Counted from the stretch's first letter, positions 11,339 to 24,461 are shown. The stretch: DNA of 64,000 nucleotides from Liolophura sinensis (GCF_032854445.1 NC_088300.1:45377682-45441681); one strand, 5' to 3'. Program-made: numbers and translations. Notes: generated from the letters alone by a model not told the origin.

Positions 11339-14300
11339 ATGCCGAGAGCGACAATGAGAACGATGTCCAAATCGGGCTTTTCCAGTCCAAGACCACAGCC
11401 ACAATTCTTCCCAGTGCTTCAGACATTCTCAACCAAAAAGGTATGGCACACGTCCAAATTCCCAATGAAAGCTGCGTATATTTACACTTACGATAATGTA
11501 TAGTAGTGAGTAAGTCAGTCTTAAGAAAGAGGTGCCCCCTCTTCCCGTTGGTTTACAGTGCGTGTCAATTTGAAATAGAAGAAAGCAGTTGATTTAAAAT
11601 GGAATTATTTTAAGACACAATGGCGTATTTCGCTTCCTAAATTATATCCCTGTTAATATCAGCTATTCTAACACATCTGCCAAACAGATGTACCACACAC
11701 AGAATAGAGACATCGGACCTTATATGCAGTGAATTTTTTGCACCCAACCCAACACTGTTGTCGAAGAGTGATGTCAAAGCATTCAGCAGAGTTGTTCCAA
11801 CCTTGGGGAGGATAGGTTGATATCGCATACAGTTTAAGTGTATGAAACAAAGTATATGATGTCCTCAACATGAAGCTGTGCAGCCTATCATGATTGCCGT
11901 CTGTTGATCTCTTGTTAGTTTTATTTCCACATCTCAGTACTCCCGACCGAAATCTTCGCGCCAAGACTTACTTTAGGAATGTCTCTAACTCACCCCACAA
12001 CCAGGGTGAACATGTCATGTGCGAAATGCGATATTCTCATTGGTTCTCGACATGTGGAACCTGAAGTTCTTTAAAGTGGACTCTTCTATGGAGCTATCGA
12101 TACAAGAGAAGTGTAAAGGGGTGAACAGGTATCAGTTTGAAAATTGAAAGGGATTAACAACTGAAAATTAGTGTAAAATAGAGGTGAATGGATGATGTGT
12201 TAGAATAGAAATAATGGCTTCATTCACTGAGTATATACTGTGATAACTGCAGTAAAAAAGGAAATGTCCATTGTTTTTGAACAAGGCTGCACATTATTTC
12301 TTATATAGTTGGAATTTGAGTCTAATGGAATTCTGAAGATAAAAATCAGTGATGACATAGTTACCTCTATCAGTAAATATACATTGTATGTCAAATTTGT
12401 CAGGGCAAAATTGGAACATTCAGTAGGTAGACGGAACAACTGTAGTTCAATGTGTGGATTACTGTTTGATTACTGATAATGCCTGAATTTCTGGCAGTTC
12501 AGATGTTAAACTCCTGACAGCCAGATTTCTCAGCCAATACAGTAGTCTATTTTATTTAACTGTAGCTCTTGATCAGGTTGGTGTAGTATTTAAAGATGTC
12601 AACTTCCATCCTTTTACTGTGCTCTTCTTTATCTTTAAAAACATGTTGCTTGTTTCAGCGTCCTATTTTCTTTGGCTTAGTCGGTCTAAATCATTAAAAG
12701 GGCCATAAATTTGAAATGATTCACATGACGATGACCTGTAAGAAATTTCACCAAGGTGATTGGTGGGAATCAGATTAATGTTTTATAGTTAGATTATAAT
12801 TATTGAACAGGGATATTGACACTCTGTGTTATGGTGTATGTCAGAAGTTTAATAAAACCACACTTGATTGTTTTCTCCTTGGATTGTAGATTCATGAAAT
12901 TGGAGTTAAAAATATGCAGCAGTTCTCCTCTGAGTTTTTGATAGATTAAATGTCACAATTTTAAACTACCACACTGTCTAGCCATGTAACATCTATACAT
13001 GTAACATATGGATGAATTCATGCATCAGTCTTACAGATGTACAGTGCATGTATGCACAAGTTGTCTATTAATACAATAAACATTAAAAGAAGGGACAACA
13101 CCAGACCAAATGTATATGTACATCGTTAAATTATCCCACATGAAGTTAACAGAGCATAATTTTTTGTCTTGGTTACGTTGAATAACTAATAACGTACATT
13201 TTGAACACCGAAAGTGCTATTTAATTTTGATAAAATGTTATCAGTTTTGATCAGTCAGACGAGAGTTATCTCTGTATCCTGAGAACTCAGCTGTTTCCTT
13301 TTACCTCACCTGAATCCTGGTTTGCCTTTTAACCATATGTGCGCAGGCGACAAGGAAAGCGACATCATGTTTCCTACTACTTCAACATGACTAATCCCAT
13401 GTCTTCATATGAATTCCAGATTAATAGTTGATTTATTTTTAAAAATAAAAAAAGCCAAGCACATCAGTTTCTACTCTACTTCCAAGTTATATTATTTGTT
13501 GTCTTTTCTTTTAAAATTATACAGATGCCCATTTTACCCAGAAACAAAACCTGTTAAACATAAACAAAGTCTGTGTACAGGTAGTGTTAATTATTTGAGC
13601 AGACTGGGGTTAACCAGATCATGTTTTATAAACACTTCTCCAGGAGAAACATTGGGGAAATTTCTTTTAATATTGCATGCCTTCTGGAATGTGGTTAAAT
13701 ATGAATAGCTTATAATGGTTCACATAATATTTTAGGACAGAGGCACTCCTGTGCATGCCCCACCACCAAGACCTCCAGTGAAGAGCTGTCCACCCATCAG
13801 CCGGATATTTCCACATACAATTGTCAACAGAGCTCAAGTTGTCTCCTTTAGGGAGCATTTAGACAGCTGTATCCTTTCATACTTTTGTGTGTGATGTTGT
13901 TTTGTTTTGACTTTACATAGTGCTGTAAGTAGTGTAAGAAACAAAGGGACAATACAAATGTATGTCACACTTAACAGCTGTGTGTTAGTGAGTTGATGCT
14001 GCTCTAAAAGGTAATCCCTAATGTAATTGAAGAGGTGGTAGTGTATGTTTTAAGACTTTGTGTTTAACTCATCACCGAGTCATATAAAACTGCAGCCATA
14101 CAAGTTTAGTACTAAGGATGTGGGTCAGGTGATACACTTGGTTTTGTTGATTTTCCAAATATTTCTGGTTTACATCCCCAAATTTCTCTTTCTTGTTGAC
14201 CGACAAGCATTAAATAATACCATACATCAAATGGCAAAAAAAAAAAAATGCTAAAAAAAAAGTAAATGGATTCCGTTGTGTTTAAGGAGCTTGAGTAATT

Positions 14301-17300
14301 AAATAAGCTTCAGCGCAGAATGATGCTCGATATATTCATTACTCTGAGTGTGAAAATTGTCATTTGAACTACTGAAAACTCGTCCCTTTTTGGAAGTACA
14401 TTTCATTGAGCTTTTGACATTGCCATAATTGTAAAGTCTAAAGAATTGTATGAATGAAATGTCATCTGTGTTTAGTCCTTAACCAGACTTTCTCAGCCTG
14501 TCTCAGTACACATTATGATGAAAACAGCAAAGACTTGTACTTCCATCAGTGTTTTGAGATTGTCAGCAAGATAGGGGCTGGATCATTTGGTGATGTAAGT
14601 GATGCTTGTAACATTATTTTATGTATGTGTATTAGCTGTGGATAAAGTGGTTTAACAGTTGACTGAGTCTCTTTTCTCGTGCAGAATTATCATTGAAGGG
14701 TATTAACCAGTATTAAACCCAAATGGGAAATCATTATATATATATCATCTTAAGAGCAGTTTCACCTTGTAAGAATTTAAAGTATTGGGGGCTATCTCAT
14801 ATGATCTACACAACATGTAAGTCCTTACAGTAAGGAAGACTACATTATAAATTCCAATTCAGATTCAATCAGGGTCAGAAATGGTCTGAAGGTATCTTTT
14901 TAAATGTTATATCTTATTGTACTGGCAGAGGAGAACTTTGTCAAATTAAAGCCGGAGCTTCAAAGTCACTTTAGCATTGTTGTCTACTTATCTGTTTATG
15001 AGGATGTTTGTTTAAATGTATTTGATGGAGAATGTCAGGTTGCTATGGTTTGTCTACATCAGGCGTACAAAGTGCGGAGCAGGGAGGATGGAAAGTATTA
15101 CGCTGTAAAGAGATCACGTGAGAGATTCCGAGGAGAATCGGATCGGTTAGTAGTCTTACCTCACATGCCTAAAACGATATAATTACTTTAGAGTAACTAT
15201 GTGTAAGTTCTGGTGACTGCTACACTTTCAGTTTTTCTACTGGTAGGACTGAATGAAAGACATTTGACTTATTTTGGTACACTATAGGAGATTAACAAAT
15301 ATATTTCTGAAGCATTTATCATATTTGGTGATAGTGTAGTTTCATATACATGTATTGTTTTTTGTGATTTCTCATTATCATCATAGGAGATTATGTGCAT
15401 TATTGGAAGTGTATCCCTACTTAACATTCACAGAAAGAGGAAGCTGGAGGAAGTCGCTAAGCACGAGACACTACCCCCACATCCTAACTGTGTGAGGTTT
15501 TTCAAGGCGTGGGAGGAAAGACAACACTTGTATATACAGACAGAACTTTGTCTTACCAGGTAGGTATCAGTGATAGTGGGTTTGGTGACACATTCATTTG
15601 GGCAAACCAGCATTTTGCAAATATTTGACATACATACAGACATATTCTGGAAAATCATATTGCATGTCATTTCTTTAGGGTCAACATTTTGCTGGTTTGG
15701 CTGCAGCTATAACTCAGAAGGTGTAAGTACAGGTACCTGGCGAAGGTCAGTGATGTACATACTCTGGGCGCTGCCATTTCTTCCATTCATTATAAACCTG
15801 ATTCTCGTCATGTAAGTGAAACATTCTGAAGTATGGCGTTCAACATCGGTCTCGGGACCGGTAGATCCAGGATCAATCCTTGATCGAGTCACACCTAAGA
15901 CTTTAAAAGAAGTTGTAACTTCCTCGCTTGACGTTCAGCATGAAGGGGATAGTGCAATGACTGGTTGACCTGTATCAGTATAATGGCTTGGGCGGGGCGG
16001 CTTACTTGCCTTCGGTAAGTTGTCTCAGTGAAGCAGCGCTAAACAAAAGAGCGGTGGAAATCCGTCCTGCTACAAGGAGGCACATTACACGTATATGTAC
16101 CCTAAAGATTCCTTCGTCGTCATATGACTGGAAAATTGTTGAGTACGACGTTAAACCCCAAGCACTCACTCACTCACTCACTCAACATCGGTCATTCAAT
16201 CTTTTGCACCTAAAGGTGGCAACTTTATTGTTCATGAGCATTGAGTTTCTAGGAGATATCTCAAATCCCATCTTTGAAACCTTCTCACTCTAGGTCAATT
16301 CTAGATATGCAGTCAATTGCACTTTAATACATTTTGTATCATTTCAGCTTGAATACCTTTGCGGAAAACCAACATGACATCACAGAAATAGTTCTTTGGA
16401 ACTATTTAGTTGATTTATTAATGGTTTGTGTGTTTTGTTCCTATCCATTTTATTCTGATCAACATTTGTATTGAGAGTGAGATAATATGACTAATATTAT
16501 AGTTTGGTTGAGGTTTTCAGTCATAGGCTCATATGTACTTTACTGTTAAGGGCACTTGCTTACTCTTATATGAAGCCTTGTAAAACCTTTATGTGAGTGC
16601 ATTTGTCATGTAATCCTCCTAAGTCATCATACTGTGTTTTCATCTGGGTTAAGCCTGGTTTTCTATTATTGTAATCTTGACTGCTTTCTTGTAGGAAAAT
16701 GTTGTCAAAGTTTAGTGAAAGATACCAGTGAAATAAATGAGTACCAGTAACTTCTATATTTATTTTGATGTTCAAAGTAACATATAAATCCACAATTAGT
16801 ATAAACTGTACATGTATTTTCACAGGACAAAACTACTTCCCTATCAGACATTCAGTGTTGTGGATAAACTAGAAAGGCTGTGCCTGATATTGTGTCATCA
16901 TTTATTATGAACGGTTATGTTTGTGACTTGCAGGCTTTGAAACACCTCCACGATCACAACCTTATTCATATGGACATCAAACCAGAGAATATTTTTATCT
17001 CTAAAGAGGGCATCTGTAAACTTGGGGATTTTGGACTTGTGATCGATCTTAGCAAGGTAAGTTAAATTGTTCTTTTTGCATTTGGCAGCCTGCGGATGGT
17101 CATGGGTTTCCCCTGGGCTCTGCCCGGTTTCCACCCACCATAATGCTGGCCGCTGTCGTATAAGTGAAATATTCTTGAGTACGGCGTAAAACACCAATCA
17201 AATAAATAAATAATAAATAGTATTACATATTCAGTTAACCATGAAATATCATTAAGTATGGTTTTAACCACAAATTAGTCAAACAGCCTTGGGACCTCAT

Positions 17301-20300
17301 CTTTTGTGGAAAGCTTACCTGTATTTCTTGATTCAGGTGAGTGACTTGTCAGAAGCTCAGGAAGGTGACCCCAAATACCTGGCACCAGAACTAATGGAGG
17401 GACAATTTTCCAAACCTGCAGACATATTCAGGTAAAAAGTGGTGGCAAACGAGGATCAGATTACAAACATATCTTTGATAATTTTGCTTACTGAAATTAA
17501 TCATAGTGTGTAATTTGGCTTAAAATTTCAGTATCAAAATCTTTGGTTTGAATTGTTATACTTCTGTCAGTGATGACGTATTGTAACATGGTACATGGCT
17601 TTGTCTGTCAGTAGACATTTGATCATCAACACTGAAACTACAGTACTGCTTCTGTAGGTTCAGCTACTAATTTACCTGCTTTTGGGCCAGAAAATGGACC
17701 CTGAAATCAGACTTCACACAGTTATGCCCCTTCTTGTTACATATTGGTGTTGTCTTTTCATGTCGTTTACACTAAATAATGCTTCTGTACCTACAATTAA
17801 GCCAGAATCTTTATTGAATATCTGAAATCTTATTATTGTTTATGTCATCGTTTTCCATTCCAGCTTGGGCATGACGATTTTAGAGTTGGCCAGTGACTTG
17901 GACCTGCCTAGAGGAGGGGAAGGCTGGCATCAGTTACGGAAGGGACGAATTCCAGAAGAATTTCTTCATGGTATGTTTTTTTCTTATGTTGTAGGCCTCA
18001 TCGTTTGGTCATAGATTTGTGAAGAAGTTATAAATGTAGTGTTCAAGTGGCACTTTCTAGTCAGGCTGTATTATATCTTAATTGTCTAAAGGAGTTTGAA
18101 TTGAGACTACAAACAGGAGGTGGAGGGGCCTCCTTGGCTCTGTTGGTTAGCGCGCCAGCACAGCATAATCAACGTCGTGTTTCAATGCTGATCCCGCTGG
18201 TGCCCAGTTACAGATTATTATGTGGGTTCCCCTGAATAATGCTGGCCAATATCATATAGGGAAAATATTCTTGAGTACGGCGAAACATTCTAGTAAAATA
18301 GATCAATTTGATTTATTGATTTGATTTGAGTTTTATGCCATACTCAATAGTATTTCACTTATATGATGGTGGCAAACATTATGGTGCTAAGGGGAAACAT
18401 ACGACCATCTGCAGGTTGCTGAAAGACCTTCCCATTTATGGCCTGAGAGGAAGCCAGCATGAACGGGATTTGAACTCACAGCGATCACATTGAGAGCCTC
18501 CAGGATCATTGTGCGTTGGCACGTTAACCACCTCAGCCACAGAGGCACCAAATAAATTAAATAAGTTATTATCATGTACTACTGTGGCAAAGAGGTAGAG
18601 CATCTTCTGTACAATTGATGACAAGGGTGGTTCAAAACTGAGACCTGCTTTATTTAAGATTTGAAAATGTGCAGTCTTGGTACTTAGTATAAGTAGTGGG
18701 TCAAGTACTGGTTGTCCTCTTGTCAGTTATTATTATAGGATTTTGGTGCTAAATATAGGACTGGCCTATTAAAAGAACTTGACTGTGCAAGGGGAAAAAT
18801 CATTATCAACAAGTGTGAAAAAAATTCATTCAGAATATTATTAAGATGTTTAATTGTTAGATTAACCTGAACATGTTTCCTTCTGTTTTGTTGATCAGCT
18901 CGTTCATTTGATCTGAAGTATGTGATCAAGCAGATGCTGGACGCTGATCCTCGCACAAGGCCTACAGTGGATCAGCTGCTGGCATTTCCTTGCATCAGGA
19001 AGGTAGGCAAATGTCAGCAAACATGTGGATTTATTACTGTTTTTCTCAGACTGTTATAGCTTCTCAGTTTTTTGTTTTACAATAAAGTTTAGAAATAGAA
19101 TTAGGAATATTATAAAAAGAAAAGAATTGCTGTTCTAGATGTTTTTGAATTTTACAGAGTTGCATGTGTGTCTTAAATACTAATTAATAAGTCAGTTGTC
19201 CCAAACTTAACATGATTAATGTGTGAAAAAAAATTGAACATGGCTGGTCAGTTAAAATTCTTTTCATTTCACTTTTTATGGTATTGTTACTGTCTCTTCT
19301 GCACTTCTTTTGACAGGTCATGAAGAGAAGGCAAAGAGAGTACATGTTCAAAAGTGCTGTAAGTTGGAAAAACTTCATTTTGTGTTACGTTTTTATTTAT
19401 TTGATTGGTGTTTTACGCCATACTCAAGAATATTTCACTCACACAACAGTGACTAGCATTATGGCGAGAAGAAATTGGTCAGAGCCCTGGGGAAACCCAC
19501 AACCATCCACAGGTTTCTGGCAGACCTTCCCACCTACTGCTGGAGAGGAAGCCAGTGTGAGCATTTCTTGTTTATATAACATTCCCAACTATGAAAATAT
19601 GGTATGAATGTATGAAAAAACAGACATGAAAACATATAAAGACATAGTGGTGTGTTGTATAACCTGTACTGAACGTTGTTTTGTACTCAAAATAGATTAC
19701 AAACCATCAGACTAATACCCATGGCCCAGTTTAACAAAACTTCCACAGTATGTTCAGTATATTTGCTAATGTGTCTATATATTTTGGCTCAAACATTGGT
19801 GTCAAACACTAGAGCTTTAGAAAATTACCTAACTGTCTTTGTATGCTAAATATTGTGCTTAAACATAAGCAAGCACAATGCTGGCCGCCGTTGTATAAGT
19901 GAAATATTCTTTGGTACGGCGTAAAGATTGTACAAAAAAAGACCCGATAAAACTGTTAATGTAGCATAAAGGTATCAGTTGATGTACATGTAGCATGAAG
20001 ATATCAGTTAATGTACATGTACCATAAAGATATCAGTTTATGTACATGTAGCATAAAGATATCAGTTGATGTACATGTAGCATGAACACATCAGTTAATA
20101 TTAGTTTACAGGGTATGTAAATGGTAACCAATGTCTACGTTTCCCTGACAGATATCCACAGTCAGTCTGCTGCTTGGACGCATTCTACAGTTCCTGCTGA
20201 TGTTGCTGATGGCAGTGCTGTACCCTATACGACGCTTCAAACCCCACACATCCTCCTTGTCCTCACTGGGGTCCCTGGGGTCCAGAAGCAGCATTCGCTC

Positions 20301-22373
20301 CATCTCCTCTAGCCAGCCATTCGACTCCAGTATCTCAGATGGTGAGCTCACCAGTAGCAAAATTTTGAACTAAAATGATTTTTGTACATGTTGGTAGAAA
20401 ATGTACATGTGTACTGAGCATCAGCAGAAAGCCTTTATTCTGGTTCTCAAATGAAGATTTCACTCCAGTCATTTCGTTTTTGTGAGTTTTTAACTTAGCT
20501 GAGCGCACTGATTTTTTGGTAATGAGGACATTGTTATGCTGTTTTTTTTTTACTGAGATGAGGACATTGTTGTGATCTTTTTTGAGCACATTGTTGTGAT
20601 CTTTTTTGAGCACATTGTTGTGATCTTTTTTGAGCACATTATGGTCTGTTTTACTAATTGCTGGGGGTTGTGATTTCAGACGACTGTTTTGAGGCTGATG
20701 TGAGTGTGACTAACAACTCTCTGGGTGCTCCACTGGACTCCTCATCTAGTGATACAGATCTCTATCACATGGGAGGGGAGACTGCCATTCTGGCGTAAGT
20801 ACTTCAGTTGATCACAGAAACTTAAATCCTCCACAGGTCTGCTGTTTTTGTCTGCTTTCAATCAGTTTTCCTTTGCAGTGTTCAATGTTTAAGAGCTTCA
20901 GGCAAAGTGACAATGAACAGTCACGAGATTGTTTAAATACAACAGGTTTTCATGCAGTTCATGCTTTGCTTTTAGTGGCAGTTTGTGTAATGAAGGATTC
21001 ATTCTGGTCAGAGAGCGATGTTATTTCTCATTTTACTCAAATCAACTCACCTTGACATACCATCAAAATTTTGTTAAATCATGAATGTTTTTTTTTTCTT
21101 TCTTCTCAGTAAGGTGCCATTACGCAATGCCTTCACGTCTCCCTTAACCAGAACCAGGTCTGCCAGAGTTCCCTCCCCTATGAGCTCCTCGCCAGTGGTG
21201 CCTTCAAGGATGAAGAGTTTCACCCCTTTGTGAGTGTTCATAACTACCTATGAACCTGTGTGTTTGCAGGAATTATGTTGGGTTTACAGGATTGAAGTCG
21301 AACCTAATTTTATGATTCGCAATTTGTACTAAATGGTAGCTTTAATAGACCTGATATATCTTCATGGCAGAAATTATTTTGGAATTGCAGAACATCTTAA
21401 ACTTGTGTGTTACAGTACAGTTCAGTGTTATTTTCTGTTTTTTGACTGATTGTTGTGTTTGCAGACGTCTCAGTCCAAACTCCAGTTTAACAAGCAGTCC
21501 TGAGTTGGAGAGGCCAGTCACCCCAACGTATAACATGATGGGTGGAGGTGAAATGGATGAGCTTATAAAACCCACAATAGAACCAAAAAATCTTCTTGAG
21601 GTACTTTAATTTTTTGGATGTCAACTTCTTCATTTTTCACTTCTTTACCACAGTGATAAAATGAAGAAATCCATATTGTCACAATATGTGTTAAGGGAAT
21701 CCTTGGAAGTCAATCAGATTGACATGTTCAAATTCTAATTGAGCAATTGTACTCCAAATACTTGCATTAGTTTGTAACACGTGGTGTTTCTTCATGTTCA
21801 CTTTGGATATGTATCTGCTGAATATAGGAAATCTATCCCTTTACGATTTTGTCGGGGTATTAAGGCAGAACAAAGCCTCAACCGTACCTGGCTGTTCCAC
21901 CCTCCATATTTCCGTATGTAAAAGGGCTAATTAACATTGGCTAAATAGAAAAGAAGTAATACTGTGAATAAAAACAAAGGTTCATGTCATTTGCTTGTAA
22001 GTCACAAGTATGACAATATTGGCAAGAGAATAATAGAAGTTGATAATTGTTCTGAAAAGCTTCCATGATCATAGAAAACTTAAGAAAACTATTTTCTCCC
22101 AGTCATACCCGTTTGTGAGTGTTCATAACTACCTTATAACTACATAGCTATCATAACTAATTAATTTGAAATAACTTTATTTGTAGTAGTGTAGTGAATT
22201 GCAAGAGCTGTATAGCCTCTGGCCTTATGCATATAACCTGAAAAAGAAATCTAGAGGTAAACCGAACAATTTCTGTTTTTTTCAATATATGTAGTTTTAT
22301 TTTATGATAATATCAGTTAATTGCTGACTTTGTGTTACTGTAGATGTTTGAAGCAGCCAGCGATGAAGATTGA
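11339..22373 (+). CDS. PKMYT1: PKMYT1 (Myt1), membrane-bound Wee1-family CDK1-inhibitory kinase (16 exons)
   Basis: Exons: 11339-11440, 13736-13868, 14497-14594, 15063-15145, 15434-15559, 16348-16423, 16934-17056, 17337-17431, 17864-17970, 18899-19002, 19317-19358, 20152-20341, 20680-20794, 21110-21229, 21465-21600, 22344-22373. Phases are consistent and the sum is 1680 nt (559 codons plus TGA); human PKMYT1 is 499 aa. The start is supported by an in-frame TAG at 11291. The kinase spans about residues 98-350: GAGSFG (105-110), catalytic Lys127 in [14 protein letters not shown] (218-225) with catalytic Asp220, DFG (238-240), and the Wee1/Myt1-type [10 protein letters not shown] (256-265) in place of a typical APE segment. 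A single hydrophobic helix at about 367-389 matches the ER/Golgi anchor of Myt1. A Ser-rich tail follows, ending in the conserved EPKNLLE (about residue 545) and MFEAASDED block. The family phosphorylates CDK1 on Thr14 and Tyr15 and holds cells before mitosis. No catalytic residue is missing. Confidence 0.95.
13869..14496 (+). other. PKMYT1 intron 2, U12-type
   Basis: The donor reads GTATCCTTTC, matching the minor-spliceosome 5' consensus RTATCCTTT. The sequence TCCTTAAC at 14476-14483 matches the U12 branch-point consensus TTCCTTRAY, and its branch A (14482) lies 14 nt from the AG (14496), within the short distance such introns require. Termini are GT-AG and the phase is 1. The other PKMYT1 introns have ordinary U2-type donors. 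Confidence 0.85.
15852..16182 (+). mobile_element. SINE-2 (ACTC-tailed) in PKMYT1 intron 5, with target-site duplication
   Basis: The 331-bp element ends in 'gacgttaaaccccaagcact' followed by (CACT)n and is flanked on both sides by the same 11-bp word CAACATCGGTC (15841-15851 and 16183-16193). A box-B-like region lies near its 5' end. It is a different family from the ATTT-tailed SINE-1. The intact duplication shows that both insertion boundaries are preserved. Confidence 0.85.
17084..17219 (+). mobile_element. SINE-1 copy in PKMYT1 intron 7
   Basis: The 3' half of SINE-1 ('cctgcggatggtcatgggtt' to 'acaccaatcaaataaataaa') begins only 28 bp after the exon 7 donor. It is well preserved but lacks the tRNA-derived head. 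Confidence 0.9.
18126..18300 (+). mobile_element. SINE-1 copy with tRNA head in PKMYT1 intron 9
   Basis: It begins with the tRNA-like head 'gcctccttggctctgttggt' (box A region) and ends in 'cttgagtacggcgaaacat'. Internally deleted and diverged. It lies tail-to-tail with the next copy. Confidence 0.85.
18309..18550 (-). mobile_element. Near full-length inverted SINE-1 in PKMYT1 intron 9
   Basis: Running from the 'attgatttgatttgag' tail to the inverted tRNA head 'ccacctcagccacagaggca', it is one of the two most complete copies, along with that at 51.7 kb. About 10 bp separates it from the preceding plus-strand copy. Confidence 0.9.
19391..19560 (-). mobile_element. SINE-1 copy in PKMYT1 intron 11
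   Basis: An inverted copy starting 33 bp after the exon 11 donor, with 'tttatttatttgattggtgt' and 'gaggaagccagtgtgagc'; the tRNA head is missing. Confidence 0.9.
19874..19930 (+). mobile_element. SINE-1 3' fragment in PKMYT1 intron 11
   Basis: Only the 3' end is present: 'aatgctggccgccgttgtat' to 'ggtacggcgtaaag'. Confidence 0.8.
19961..20098. repeat. 29-bp tandem repeat in PKMYT1 intron 11
   Basis: About five copies of a 29-bp unit containing 'gtagcataaagatatcagtt' followed by 'gatgtacat', with single-base variants. It ends about 50 bp before exon 12. Confidence 0.85.
20550..20645. repeat. 24-bp tandem repeat in PKMYT1 intron 12
   Basis: Three to four copies of a unit 'gagcacattgttgtgatc' followed by a T6 run. 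They lie about 35 bp upstream of exon 13 and add T-runs near its polypyrimidine region. Confidence 0.8.
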
Positions 22374-23600
22374 AGAACATCTGTGGGGAGATGGTCAGCA
22401 TTTAGAGGTTGCATCCCTACTGAAAGGAGGCTAGATTCAGCAGACATGGCAGACAGCCTTTGACGTTAATAGGCATCCACGTGGATGTGACATAATGCTG
22501 AGAGCAATGAGGGCTGTTCAGGAAATCAGTGAAAAGAGTCTCGGAACTTTTCCCTGTGATGTCTGCTGTGCCAGTCTGTGCCTTAGGAATTTTGGTGCTT
22601 TCTATTAAGACAGTGTGTCTTTTCTTCACTGTTTTAATCATGCATTTGACATTTTTTTTTTGTGCTACAGCGTACATATTTGTTACATATGATATTTTTT
22701 TATGCTTCACTTTTATACATCCAAATAATGAACCAAAAAATACCGTTGTCAAATGGTTACTTTACTTCATTAAGTCGTTTCTTTCAGAACATATATGTTG
22801 TGGTCGCTAGTGTTTTGAAGTGGTAACCTTTTGGGTTCAGTTGTTGGCTGTCGGGTGAATTCTGAACATTCACTTGTTAGCATTTAGCTTTGTTTAATAG
22901 ACAGATGTAGATATTTGCTGCCGTATTTCCATATTTACCTGCCTTATTCATTGTGTGATACTTGAAGTGCCAGATCACATCCCAGATTGCCACATGATAT
23001 TTCCTGTGATGACTGAGGGCAGCATATATCGTACATTTATCTGTGACACAGTTTGGGTTATCACATTTTGAGCAGTTCTTCATTCCACTAGGCATTGAAG
23101 GGTTGTGACTTTGAATTTCTTACTTAAAAGAATGAGTTATGCCACTGGGATCAGTTATTGGAGATGTTATTCTAGATTCAGCCTCTGTTTGCACAGGTAT
23201 GTGCTTAAGCATTCAATACTAGAATTAATTTGTGTATAATATTTAATGATGCTTTTCCATGACTGTGATCACATTTTCAATTTAACATGATTTTGAGCTA
23301 GATCATGAATTTTTCAAGCACAGGGAGAAGCTGGTAGGGTAATTAATTTACAACTTCACTGTACATTACAGTTCAACTTTATCCCAACTGCGCAGGATGA
23401 AGGATGAAGTCCACACCTTGAAAGTTAGTAGTATGAAGTATGGTATTTAGGCTCGTTTGAATAATACAGTAGTTGTTTTCTTTCCCGAACATTCCAGGTA
23501 CCTTTGCCTATAATGGACCATTCAGTGATTGTCGGTAAACGAAAAGTAAATTAAATGTAATACACTTTATGGACGACATGATGTTGGGGGAGTTTTCTCT
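22374..23600 (+). other. PKMYT1 3' UTR (probable)
   Basis: T-rich sequence without coding evidence follows the stop. An ATTAAA variant poly(A) signal lies at 23550-23555. I found no better AATAAA on this strand before it, but the UTR could be longer. Confidence 0.4.
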
Positions 23601-23825
23601 GTTCAATCTTGTATACCCGTTAAAATGTATCACTTATCAGAAAACTGATTGACATCTTCATGTATTAGGATTGAACTGTTAGAATCTCGTTACACACTGT
23701 ACACATATACATGTTAGTCAGGTCGTATGTACAAATGTAAATATTAATCCCCGTCTCACTGCCATTGATGCACGAGTTGTTCGCAGATGTTACTGATAAA
23801 GTTTATTAGTCTAAAAGAAATCGTG

Positions 23826-23911
23826 TTTGTCGTGTGTATCCCTAAAGTTTGTCATGGTGTATCCCTAAGGTTTGTCATGGATATCCCAAAGGTTTGTCAT
23901 GGATATCCTTT
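23826..23911. repeat. Short tandem repeat, about 22-26 bp
   Basis: Four imperfect copies of 'tatccctaaggtttgtcatg'. Confidence 0.75.
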
Positions 23912-24149
23912 AGTTACATGATTACTTATTGTTGAATCTGTATATGATTAGTTATCCGTGTTAAATCTGAAATTATGTCTGGGCTTGGGCAGAGGGTTCT
24001 TGCACAGAGCGATCGTAGCCTGAGTTTACTGTAACTATCATGACGATATGCTTGATCATTTGTCGCCATGGTAGTTACAATCAACTTAGCCTACAATCTC
24101 TTTGTTCAAGCGTCCCTGTGTCATTGGTGTTTTGAGGTTAGTACCAGCC

Positions 24150-24340
24150 TCAGAGAGAAAACTGTTGAAATCCTGGCCGTTGTCCGTTGAAAGCATAGAA
24201 CTTCAGTTTCGTATCCGAGTCCGGTCACACCCATGACATTAAAATCGACAATCTTGATACTCCCCAGGCTTGGCATTCAGCGTACGAGAATGGGCCCAGT
24301 CAACTGGATGTTAACATACAGCGGTTCATCATATCGGAAC
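24150..24340 (+). mobile_element. SINE-2 head fragment
   Basis: The segment around 'ccgagtccggtcacacccat' and 'gacattaaaatcgac' resembles the 5' half of the SINE-2 copy at 15.9 kb ('gatcgagtcacacctaagac'). It is followed by a SINE-1 insertion rather than by its own tail. Confidence 0.5.
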
Positions 24341-24342
24341 CT

Positions 24343-24461
24343 GAGGATGGGTATCCTCAGGGCTCTGTCCGATTTCCACCCACCATAATGCTGGCCGCCG
24401 TCGAATAAGTGAAATATTCTTGAGTACGGCGTAAAACATCAGTGAAATAAATAAATAAAAT
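24343..24461 (+). mobile_element. SINE-1 copy
   Basis: The 3' part of SINE-1 from 'cctcagggctctgtccgatt' to the AAATAAATAAATAAA tail, on the plus strand. Confidence 0.9.
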
